NCBI GenBank assembly: GCA_949987565.1
Contig: OX465105.1
Coordinates: 24,065,474-24,129,473 of the forward strand
DNA length: 64,000 nucleotides
Direction: 5' to 3'
From: Luidia sarsii
Taxonomy: Eukaryota; Echinodermata; Asteroidea; Paxillosida; Luidiidae
This document shows positions 23,701 through 29,324 of this stretch, piece by piece; within the stretch, counting starts at the first letter, position 1, and every line of letters starts with the position of its first letter. Under the pieces are notes generated by a model. It saw only the letters and a list, made by a program, of their open reading frames with translations. It was not told the DNA's origin and searched no databases. A program made the translations under genes and the position numbers.

Positions 23701-23736
23701 TTCCAGGAAGCGGTGGATCGCACCGCGTCCAACTAG
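1109..23736 (+). CDS. LRRC74A: LRRC74-like leucine-rich repeat / EF-hand protein, 12 exons (whole coding span)
   Basis: Twelve exons join in one frame into 488 residues plus stop, counted from the first codon of the exon at 1109. The chain has an N-terminal linker, a conserved segment with PVSYFLRH and HHGLGPSGAKAIA, about eight ribonuclease-inhibitor-type leucine-rich repeats of roughly 28 residues (signatures such as LNLSDN, LDLSEN, LNLSHN, IDLSWN, LDITNN), then two 12-residue EF-hand loops, DKDGSMSVTYDE (about 409-420) and DKDGDGEINYSE (about 445-456). Length and order match vertebrate LRRC74A/B, whose role is little known. Intact calcium ligands in both loops predict calcium binding (inference). 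The first exon may be preceded by exons outside the window. An in-frame ATG lies at 1157. A or B paralogue assignment is uncertain. Confidence 0.9.
1864..1901. repeat. Perfect 17-bp inverted repeat with 4-nt loop
   Basis: ACCATGGAGGAATAAGT at 1864-1880 is followed by CTCT and then its exact reverse complement at 1885-1901. No flanking direct repeat or gene feature explains it. Confidence 0.9.
4991..5140. mobile_element. MITE, TTACGATG family, copy 1
   Basis: About 150 bp with ends GGTGGATTTCACAAAGCCTT and TTTGGTGAAATCGACC, rich in ACTTACGATGG-type internal palindromes. At least five related copies occur elsewhere in the window (13.3, 20.6, 23.1, 43.8 and 58.6 kb). Confidence 0.75.
5221..5393 (+). 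CDS. LRRC74A: LRRC74-like exon 2
   Basis: TTGCTAG acceptor, start in phase 1 (completing an Asp codon), end in phase 0 before GTATAT. It encodes the family's most conserved N-terminal block, including GVIPVSYFLRH and HHGLGPSGAKAIAISLV, which starts the leucine-rich region. Confidence 0.9.
6420..6560 (-). mobile_element. tRNA-derived SINE, copy 1
   Basis: Read on the minus strand it has an A-box-like TAGCTCAGACGG and a B-box-like GGTTCAAGTC spaced as in a tRNA. A family tail (AAAGTTCCC, TTTGCC) follows. The segment AACTAGTCTTTGC at its 5' flank resembles the unit of the 14-bp array about 400 bp downstream. Confidence 0.7.
6958..7320 (+). repeat. 14-bp minisatellite (AGTCAACTAGTCTT)
   Basis: About 25 units of AGTCAACTAGTCTT, with variants GCCAACTAGTC. 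It ends about 50 bp before LRRC74-like exon 3. The unit matches a segment of the local SINE family (AATAGTCAACTAGTCTTTG). Confidence 0.95.
7372..7479 (+). CDS. LRRC74A: LRRC74-like exon 3 (LRR)
   Basis: 36 codons, phase 0 at both ends, TTCTATAG acceptor and GTAAGG donor. It encodes one leucine-rich repeat beginning TNTTICKLNLSDNWL. A 14-bp tandem array ends about 50 bp upstream. Confidence 0.9.
7730..8196. mobile_element. Non-autonomous DNA transposon, GTGACCCGG family, copy 1
   Basis: 467 bp with terminal inverted repeats starting GTGACCCGGCACAGC and ending GCTGTGCCGGGTCAC. The inner ends continue (ATGAGGAATA and TATTCCTCAT). There is no coding capacity. A near-full second copy is at 21729-22197. 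Confidence 0.9.
8331..8424 (+). CDS. LRRC74A: LRRC74-like exon 4 (LRR)
   Basis: Phase 0 in, phase 1 out, GTCGTAG acceptor and GTAAGA donor. It encodes DLSENKLGNAGAKAVCEM and THLTLTG, one typical repeat. Confidence 0.9.
8663..8712 (+). CDS. LRRC74A: LRRC74-like exon 5 (LRR, 50-bp microexon)
   Basis: Phase 1 in, phase 0 out. The acceptor is TTTCAG and the donor GTAAGT. It encodes GNAFEDKSAEYFTEVVL, the second half of a repeat. The upstream intron is only 238 bp. Confidence 0.88.
8822..9616 (+). repeat. 85-bp minisatellite in LRRC74-like intron 5
   Basis: Ten units of about 83-90 bp, each starting CTAGTCTGAAGCAAGG and containing GGTGGTAGACTGCCAGCCAA. Long minus-strand reading frames here are by-products of the repeat. 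Confidence 0.95.
9748..9915 (+). CDS. LRRC74A: LRRC74-like exon 6 (two LRRs)
   Basis: 56 codons, phase 0 at both ends, TTCTAG acceptor and GTAAGA donor. It encodes two repeats, around ECLNLSHNEFSEAAG and RQIDLSWNHIRRKGA. It is GC-rich compared with the flanking introns. Confidence 0.92.
9916..10640 (+). other. LRRC74-like intron 6, left part
   Basis: No coding signal is seen. The sequence has scattered short near-palindromic pieces such as GTGAAAACACCGTGAAAATG around 10,420-10,530 and nothing else recognisable. Confidence 0.5.
10640..11270 (+). repeat. 108-bp minisatellite in LRRC74-like intron 6
   Basis: Six units of about 108 bp, recognised by GAGGCTACTGGGACC at about 10648, 10756, 10865, 10973, 11082 and 11191. 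Open frames inside are repeat artefacts. Confidence 0.95.
11428..11543 (+). CDS. LRRC74A: LRRC74-like exon 7 (LRR)
   Basis: Phase 0 in, phase 2 out, TTTTGTAG acceptor and GTAAGT donor. It encodes KVVNLSWNGFGNEGAQALG and LEELDIT. Confidence 0.92.
11640..12290 (+). repeat. GAT/GGT trinucleotide microsatellite, intron 7
   Basis: A (GATGATGGT)n-like array of about 600 bp preceded by GA-rich sequence, ending about 65 bp before exon 8. The His-rich minus-strand frame here is only the repeat. Confidence 0.95.
12355..12433 (+). CDS. LRRC74A: LRRC74-like exon 8 (LRR)
   Basis: Starts with one base completing the Thr codon and ends in phase 0 before GTAAGC. The acceptor is TCAACAG. It encodes NNRISGEGAIFLGKGLASN and LKILK. 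Confidence 0.9.
12592..13295. mobile_element. TTAA-flanked piggyBac-like MITE, family P, copy 1
   Basis: The terminal inverted repeats are CCACTTCGCGC and GCGCGAAGTGG, each bounded by TTAA (12592-12595 and 13292-13295). That is the target duplication typical of piggyBac elements. About 700 bp with no transposase. Its interior is nearly the same as 30965-31541. Confidence 0.85.
13321..13455. mobile_element. MITE, TTACGATG family, diverged copy
   Basis: GTGGTTTTCGCAAAGCCTTG at the left, CATCGCTCATCATCTCGCGA inside, and AAATAGACCACC at the right align with the family consensus. It lies directly beside the TTAA element. Confidence 0.55.
13524..13619 (+). CDS. LRRC74A: LRRC74-like exon 9 (last LRR)
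   Basis: 32 codons, phase 0 at both ends, CCCCGTAG acceptor and GTATGT donor. It encodes VGKNPMQAAGAFAILKAVKE and the capping VDELDFS motif. Confidence 0.9.
14395..14690 (+). repeat. 80-bp minisatellite in LRRC74-like intron 9
   Basis: Four units of about 76-80 bp sharing GTAAACTCAAATTTCAAAAC and CCCCAAGGCTACAT. It ends about 60 bp before the exon 10 acceptor. Confidence 0.9.
14749..14991 (+). CDS. LRRC74A: LRRC74-like exon 10 (linker and first EF-hand)
   Basis: 81 codons, phase 0 at both ends, CAACAG acceptor and GTACGT donor. It encodes a basic linker, then VDFFNKF followed by the canonical loop DKDGSMSVTYDE and EFEEGLI. The last 61 bp of the exon (14931-14991) together with the donor are the founder-like unit of the 110-bp array that follows. 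Reading through the donor reaches an in-frame stop at 15067. Confidence 0.92.
14931..17400 (+). repeat. 110-bp array carrying exon 10 end plus splice donor
   Basis: 23 units counting the exon itself: AAGGACGGCAGC (or a close variant) starts at 14941, 15054, 15162 and then every 110 bp to 17362. Each unit holds the last 61 bp of exon 10, the GTACGT donor and about 49 bp of intron. 110 is not a multiple of three, so frames are not kept. Variants include GTACAT (15653), GTATGT (15873, 16203), GTACGTAC, and units whose exon copy has TTTTAG in place of TTTGAG (about 16074, 16184). Confidence 0.97.
17400..17641. mobile_element. TTAA-type MITE, family R, partial copy inside the last array unit
   Basis: Reverse-complement similarity to 41135-41514: TTTCGCGAAAATGCAGCATT, CAGTGCGAGG, and the terminal ACCAATGTTGTATAGGGGCT. 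Directly after it, AAGCAATACCGCTCATAATA (17640-17660) resumes the 110-bp unit, so the element sits within the array's final unit. Confidence 0.75.
17712..17977. mobile_element. TTAA MITE, family P, diverged copy
   Basis: It holds family P pieces: CACTTCATGCCC at the left, GGACAATAGTCGTGCC, CCAAATTCGGAGGATCCGGC and GTGATTAA at the right. It is more diverged than the other copies. Confidence 0.5.
18027..18112 (+). CDS. LRRC74A: LRRC74-like exon 11 (second EF-hand)
   Basis: Phase 0 in, phase 2 out, TCAATTAG acceptor and GTATGT donor. It encodes ESGIDLSREEIAFMISEL, an EF-hand E helix, and most of the loop DKDGDGEINYSE, which finishes in the next exon. Confidence 0.92.
18160..18657. mobile_element. 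TTAA-flanked MITE, family Q
   Basis: 498 bp with inverted ends TTAAGCCCTGTCCGCACTG and CAGTGCGGACAGGGCTTAA. TTAA is at both borders. There is no coding capacity, and the inner sequence is unlike family P. Confidence 0.88.
18782..18848 (-). other. tRNA-like sequence (possible SINE head)
   Basis: The minus strand reads TGGTCAAGCGGGTAAGACC (A-box-like) and CGTTCAAATCCC (B-box-like) at tRNA spacing. The outer stem is GACCACGTGG-like, but the arms are imperfect and pieces fit a SINE or tRNA pseudogene better than a working tRNA. Confidence 0.45.
18959..19158. other. Assembly gap (200 N)
   Basis: Exactly 200 unknown bases, probably a placeholder length. The left flank is an ACTGA pentamer repeat (about 18,866-18,911), a likely cause of the break. 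Confidence 0.98.
20556..20694. mobile_element. MITE, TTACGATG family, diverged copy
   Basis: It has CAGTTTTCACAAAGCTTTGCG at the left and GGGTGAAATCCGCC at the right, with a weak internal match. This is a low-similarity family member. Confidence 0.4.
21031..21135 (-). mobile_element. tRNA-derived SINE, truncated
   Basis: It has the family tail AACGGAAAAACTGACTGGGA, AAAATTGGCAAAGAAAACTT and the B-box side GGACTTGAACCC, then stops before the A box. Confidence 0.6.
21190..21275. mobile_element. GAAACGTC foldback family, single arm
   Basis: GGAGGGCCTGACGTTTCATC, CCTACCAGGACCTTTCTCA and AAGGCAGAATG match the arm of the foldback elements at 49.6 and 63.4 kb. Confidence 0.6.
21454..21539. repeat. 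Nested inverted repeat (cruciform-like)
   Basis: Outer arms GGTTCAAATTTAGC (21454-21467) and GCTAAATTTGAACC (21526-21539) enclose TAGCCGT...ACGGCTA and an inner CCAGTAG...CTACTGG. Three concentric stems lie in 86 bp. Confidence 0.8.
21729..22197. mobile_element. Non-autonomous DNA transposon, GTGACCCGG family, copy 2
   Basis: The same inverted ends as 7730-8196 and the same interior order (ATTTTCTAATGATGTGAAAG, CTCGTTCATTTGG, CACTCCCCCGA). Size is nearly equal. Confidence 0.9.
23061..23208. mobile_element. MITE, TTACGATG family, copy
   Basis: GGCAGATTTCACAAAGCCTT, ACTTACGATGGATAACCC, TGCATCACTCATTGTCTTGC and GTTTGGTGAAATAGA all match the copies at 5.0 and 58.6 kb. Confidence 0.75.
23634..23736 (+). 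CDS. LRRC74A: LRRC74-like exon 12 (C-terminus and stop)
   Basis: The acceptor CTTTGTAG adds one base to complete Ser, then Glu gives the twelfth residue of the second EF loop. It encodes ELLFGTVDGQEKGRQLEEAI and a helical tail ending in TAG at 23734-23736. The preceding intron is about 5.5 kb and contains the assembly gap. Confidence 0.9.
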
Positions 23737-24805
23737 CCTCTGCTGCCGGCTTCACCATCCAGGATAGTTTGCGGTGACACAGCGGGCAAATGATCTCTCT
23801 TTCCCTCTTTCCCCCTGAGTGCTGAGTGAAACCGACAGACTTCCCTTGCAGTCACTCTGAATTCTCAGCCTGAAATCGCTGTTTCTTCACAGATTCACAC
23901 CAGCTCAAAAAACCCGGTGATAATCAGGGGATTTAGGTCCACAATCTCGACAATTTAGCAGGCCTTAAATTTTTATTCCAGTGAGATCTCTCGCAAAGGC
24001 AAAACAGCAGAGATTTCTGCCTTTGAGAAAGGTGCTGCTAGGATCGAAAATGTCACGTCCTTCACGGTGTCTAAACCTCAAAAGGGATTATTTGCACGTG
24101 GTTCACCGCAGACCATTTTTGACTTGCTACCTTCACATGTGCCAGCATGTATTGCCTGAAATCTCGTCTGCCACATTCATGCATATTGTATACCAGAGAT
24201 GTCACATGTCGGGCACTCTTCTATTGTTAGCTTTCAGTCTTAATTTGTTGAAATCCGAGCCTAACCCCTTGGCCCTCATGTGTGCTACATTTGCAACTGC
24301 CTGATTTTGCCAAGATCAATACAGATTTTTTTTTTTTTTCTGATCAAGCAACGGCAAGAAAACTGAAGGGACCTTTTTTTTTCTAGAATTTTTTTTTTCA
24401 AGTTTTGTTTTGTGCTATACATTTCAGGCTATTGCTCTGACATTTCCGTTGGTCAAATCGTGAAAAGAAAATGGCTTTTGTGGTAGTATCGTGATGAATT
24501 TAGTCGACCAAATGTTTGTCTTTTCACCTGAACTTGTGCAGCGCTTAAATTTGGTTGGAATATTGGCAGTTAAGAAAAGGGTCACCTCTGCTACATAAGT
24601 GGACATTTTTTTTGAAATATGTACAGTAGATTATGTGGATGCTTTATGGTAAATGCACAGTATAAGATTTAAATTATTTTTGACTTTCATTGGACAACCC
24701 AATGATTTCATGGGGTTTTGTTGTGCAGGGTTAGTGGTACGGATTTCTTGTGTTCTAAATAGTGTTAGCGTACTTCTAGAGGTACTGCACACACTAACCC
24801 TGTGC

Positions 24806-24811
24806 AATAAA
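24806..24811 (+). terminator. Candidate poly(A) signal, LRRC74-like gene (proximal)
   Basis: AATAAA in TGTGCAATAAAACC, about 1.07 kb after the stop codon. Confidence 0.35.
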
Positions 24812-25157
24812 ACCTCTCCAAAGTTTTATTGGGTTTGTTTGTTTTTTGTCATGTTTGCCTTTTGAGCGCTGACCGAAGCCGGCATGAATCTGATGCTGCA
24901 GTAACAAACTTCTCTCTCCTCCCTACTTTGAAATGTAAAATAGTAAGCTGTTATATGCCTGCAATAGAATGGTTATTTGTGTGTGCGTGTGTGTGTGTGT
25001 ATGGGGGGGATGAGTCTATGTAGGTTGAGTAGGGCGAGTCTGTTTGCAGTTTCTCATGCACTGACAACGAGAGTTGCTCGTGCACTTACATGTACATTCA
25101 TCATGCAGGGTGTGCAAGGGTCTGTCCGTGAGGCAATTTCATACAGCTAAAATTTGC

Positions 25158-25510
25158 TTAAAGGACCGATACAACATTGGGAAGATCGGGAAACACAGAT
25201 TTCCTTCTAATTTACACAGTTTGTAGATGGTCATGATAGACTCCTCATGTTGAAATCTTACGGTCTGGGATGCTGTACTTCTCGAGAAATCTTCACTGAA
25301 ACATTGACACAAAGTTTATTACTCACGAGTAATAAACCATTTCTTACACTACAGTAAGGTGCAAAAACCGTGACGTTTTTTTTGCCTTCTACTTTTTTCA
25401 GATCACCATTTGAGCTAAAACCTTTGCAGGATTTCGTTTTTGGAATGCTTAATGGTTTAACACACAAACTGGCAATCTTTTGACCTTTACCAATGTTGTA
25501 TAGGGCCTAA
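25158..25510. mobile_element. TTAA-type MITE, family R, diverged copy
   Basis: Ends TTAAAGGACCGATACAACAT and ACCAATGTTGTATAGGGCCT. The interior shares ATTTACACAGTTTGTAGATG with 41135-41514. Confidence 0.6.
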
Positions 25511-26199
25511 GCACAAAAAGTCACGATTCATAGAATCACCTACAGCCTATCATGTAGGCTCCACTTTTGTTTCATGCCAAGTAAAGAATAGTGGGATACA
25601 AGTCAAAAGCAACTGACGTCACATTCCAAATAATTATGCAATACCGGTATGGTTTGCAATCCCATGAGCACAAGGGCTACTTTTCGAGCTCAGCAGATTT
25701 TCTTAAGCAGCTCTGTGAAATTGGACCCATGTTTATCGCTTGCGGGGGGGGGGGGGGGGGTGGGGACTGGGGAGTATCAAAGCCTGATTCATCCAACTCT
25801 GTCACTCACCTTCCCCATAGAGGATACCGTTTTCCTCCTGTTACTGTGACTCCGCGGTGAGTCACGCTCTGACAGGACCCCGGGCGCAAGTTTAGCCAAA
25901 ATGCGTGCACAGCTGCATGGCACTGTACCAAGGTGTCGTTTCATCCCTAAAATCTATTTGGGATGGCCAGTTCAATTTCCCTAACCTAACGCTTTGCAAA
26001 AATCAAACTCGGTTGTGGCCATTTGGGGTTTCGGGTAGAGATAGGGTTCAAGGCCACCAGGCCACTAAAAGTGGCCAAATTCAGCTTTCTTTGGCCCAGA
26101 ACCTGTAGGCAGCAATGTCTACTGTCAGTCGGTGTTTGCCAGTATCGAAGTGTTATTAAGTTGCCTGACCAACCCAGCCTCTGAACTCAGTTTCAAGTG

Positions 26200-26765
26200 G
26201 CCTGTTGCTGTATTTTGTGGCCTCTCATTACATGCTTAGTGGCCTGTCACTATATTTAGTGACCTGCTGCTTAATTTAGTGGGTTGTCACTGTATATAGT
26301 GCTGTGTTGCTATATTTAGTGCTGTCTCTACATATAGTGGTTGGTCACTATATTTAGTGCCATGTCCCTAATAGTGGCCTGCCATTATATTTAATGGCCT
26401 GTATATATTTAGTGCCATGTCCCTATATATAGTGGCCTGCCATGATAGTGCCATGTCCCATGTGGCCTGCCACTATATTTAGTGGCCTGTCTATATTTAG
26501 TGCCATGTCCCTAGTGGCCTGCCACTATATTCAATGGCCTGTCTATATTTAGTGCCATGTCCCTTGTGGCCTGCCACTATATTTAGTGGCCTGTCTATAT
26601 TTAGTGCCATGTCCCTAGTGGCCTGCCACTATATTTAGTGGCTTGTCTGTATTTAGTGCCATGTCCCTATATTAAGTGGCTTGCCATTATATTTAATGGC
26701 CTCTCTATATTTAGTGCCATGTCCCTACTCCCTAGTGGCCTGCCATTATATTTAATGGTGGTTGC
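26200..26765 (+). repeat. Tandem array of TATATTTAGTGGCCTG-type units
   Basis: Variable units mixing ATATTTAGTGCCATGTCCCT and AGTGGCCTGCCACTATATTT, about 55-65 bp as composite units, becoming more regular from 26,390 onward. Confidence 0.85.
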
Positions 26766-27193
26766 TACTATTTGAGTAAAGCCGGACTGAATTCAGTCTG
26801 GTGACTGGTCAGTCTGGTGAAGCAAAGACGGATGCTGTAATGAATGGACATCCTATTGGATGAGTCTAGAAACAGTACGGCACCTGCATCCAACAGTCTT
26901 TGCATTCGTCCCTTGTTGAAATTTTTAAACCAAAAATATCAAAAGCCTAGTGTTTGTGTGAAGCTATCATTTACAGTATCGAGCACATGTACATTGTGAT
27001 TTGTGTATATCAAAATCATTGTTTTCCAAAACCAAAGGACATAGAAGAGTTTTAGTTTTAGGGAACAAAATCATAAATGATGAAAATACGGAGCAAATTT
27101 ATATAGAATAGATTTTGAATCAGTACCAAAGAGATTTGCCTTTGTAAGAGAACAAACTATCTTTTTGTGGAATGATTGGTGTGTGTACTTGTA

Positions 27194-27199
27194 AATAAA
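27194..27199 (+). terminator. Candidate poly(A) signal, LRRC74-like gene (distal)
   Basis: AATAAA in TTGTAAATAAAAAAAAATG. A second AATAAA lies at 27274-27279. Both point toward the opposing signal at 27328. Confidence 0.4.
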
Positions 27200-27327
27200 A
27201 AAAAATGAAAGAAATATTTTTTATTGTAAATAAGAGTCAATGTGATCAAATCAAAAGAAACAAAAGAAACAAAAATAAACTCCCCTGTATGGGGTATGAA
27301 AACAAGTTGTGAATGTTGTCTCTGTGC

Positions 27328-27333
27328 TTTATT
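27328..27333 (-). terminator. Candidate poly(A) signal, PPP1R35-like gene
   Basis: TTTATT on the plus strand is AATAAA on the minus strand. It is about 1.8 kb downstream of the PPP1R35-like stop and about 50 bp from the plus-strand AATAAA at 27274. Confidence 0.35.
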
Positions 27334-29153
27334 TTGACAATCTATTTACACAAGCCGAATAGGTATATTACAGTATAAAATTATAAAAGTATGTCACTTC
27401 ATATTTCTGCCTCTGGTACACATTTTGGAACATCTACATGCAGGATGGTTTCGGGAAGCCCCCATAATTATCTAAATCCAAGGGACCTTACCGTTGTACA
27501 GTTTTGTTGAAGAATATGCCAAGAAAAGATTAAAAAAGCAGCGGGGAACAACAATTAATCTTGGGAATCAAGCGCCCATAGCCTCGCTTTCAGTTCAATG
27601 CGTACAATTTCAATGAATATTAAGACAGGCCTATCCAGCAACGATATTGGGATTGGTGAATATACAAGTTGACAACAAAATGAGATGTTGCCAAGAGGAA
27701 GCTTGGCACAGACATGTTTTGGCTACGGCTGCGAATAACACACAGGTCTATGGGAAGTGACTGCAGCTACAGCAGCTCGTTGCTTCCATAAGGCCTTTTC
27801 CAAAACGCGGCTAAGCCTCAAGCTTCTGCTATGTTATAATTTTTCATTTGAATCATTTCAAGGTGCGAGGACAGGAGGCCCCCCCCCCTGGCTTTTGTTT
27901 TGGAGAGGATACGCCATATCCAAGGAGACTCCCAAGCTTCAACTCCTACAAAGAAGCCAGGCCCTGCCTTTCCACTTTCCAGCTGTTGAGAAAACGGAGA
28001 GAAAAGCCAGAGCCTGAGCCTCGGCCAGATTCTGGAAAACAAGGCCATAGACTTGTGTGCGAACGGAGGCCGCAGCCAGTGATTCAGCCACGGCCATAGC
28101 TCCTTCGGTAGTCTGCCAACCACAATGCCCAAAAAGCCACTTAAAAGGTCGAGAACGAGAAATATATGTCTGTTGTGAAACAGAGCATAGAGCTTTCCCG
28201 CTTCTGTTTGTAACAAGTCATAGAATAATCCCATTCCTACTCCAAAACGCATGTACATATTTTGTGCACAAAGCCTATGGGACTCGAGTGTGGTATTCAA
28301 AAATTCATAAAAAATATAAACAATGGTCCTTCGGTTCCAAACTTTAGATTTGGAATGTCTAGCACGATAGCTAACTACATACCAAATTTCGAGATGATCG
28401 GCCAATGCCTTATATGTGTTTTAAAATCACACATTTTGATGACGTCATGATTGCGTAACGACATTTTGGCTCCGGAAGGTGTTTCTAAACCATGTCCCCA
28501 ATAGATATCAAAGAAAAAATGAAAAAAATCTCGCTCCGTTGGCCAAATATGCTCATTTCAATGTGAAAATCTGAAAAGTTCATGACCTCATAAATATTCA
28601 TGAGATGACGTCACGGTCAATCGATGGCAATTTTTGGATACACCTTTTCCCAACTTAGATACAGTGCAAAGTTGAAACCAAACGAACTTGCACTTTTGCT
28701 TTTAATGGATTTTGAAAGTTGCCCCTTCAAAGCAAGGTCACGTGACACGTGATGACGTCATGATGACATCAAGGTGTTTAGGATCAATTTCAGCATGGGC
28801 TTTATGCATTTGCCACGTTTGAAAAAAATCCAAGTCTGTTCAATGACCAAAGTCGTGCTTACAAAACCCCTGTGCATTGTCTATGGGCTTTGGGGGAGAA
28901 GAAGAAGAAGACTAAGAAAAAGCTGAACAACAGATATAGCTTTTCCGCTTCCCTGGAAGCGGCGGAAAAGCTAAAAACGCATCTCCTTGTGTCAAAAGAT
29001 GGCAAACTCTTAGCACTGTAAATACATTGTACACCATTAAGGAGGGGGCTTAAAGTAAGCCATGCTGGACAATTTCTTGTTCTACCAACCTAGTCAGGAA
29101 ACGGGGGGACACTGCGAGACAAATCTCCCAAACTGTCCGGGGAGGGAGAGGGC
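27334..29153 (-). other. Downstream region of PPP1R35-like gene
   Basis: Possible 3' UTR or intergenic DNA. It has several TGACGTCA-type palindromes (28,440, 28,610, 28,750) and a bulged hairpin at 28,938-28,972 (AGCTTTTCC...GGAAAAGCT). A 195-codon minus-strand open frame at 27818-28405 lacks an ATG start and resembles nothing known to me. Confidence 0.4.
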
Positions 29154-29324
29154 TTACAAGTCCCAGCATTGCATGTGTCTGTAGAGGTCAAAGGCCGGCT
29201 CCAGGGAGCAGGGCTCAGGTCGGAGGTCACGCGACGCTGACACGGGGAGGTCTGTGATGGGCTTCTCCATTATCAGGTCGGGGGTGAAGGCATGCAGGAC
29301 GTTGGGTGCGGGAACATCCGATGC
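29154..29324 (-). CDS. PPP1R35: PPP1R35-like exon 3 (C-terminus)
   Basis: Phase 0 entry after GCTCCCAG. 56 codons then TAA at 29154-29156. It encodes ASDVPAPNVLHAFTPDL, then ITDLPVSASRDLRPEP and the terminal FDLYRHMQCWDL, which parallels the Leu-rich, Arg-Pro-containing C-terminus of vertebrate PPP1R35. Confidence 0.8.
   Translation of the reverse strand, partial: ASDVPAPNVLHAFTPDLIMEKPITDLPVSASRDLRPEPCSLEPAFDLYRHMQCWDL

Larger units (their letters stand above)
23737..27290 (+). other. Probable LRRC74-like 3' UTR region
   Basis: No further exon is seen after the stop. AATAAA occurs at 24806-24811, 27194-27199 and 27274-27279, so the UTR could be short or about 3.5 kb. The stretch holds a GAAACGTC arm (about 23,950-24,060), a family R element, a poly-G run (25,744-25,760) and the TAGTGGCCTG minisatellite. 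Confidence 0.5.

Noticed and set aside
27818..28405. 195-codon minus-strand open frame
   Set aside because: No ATG at its start, no recognisable domain, odd Trp/Leu-rich composition, and it lies in a non-coding stretch beyond the PPP1R35-like stop.
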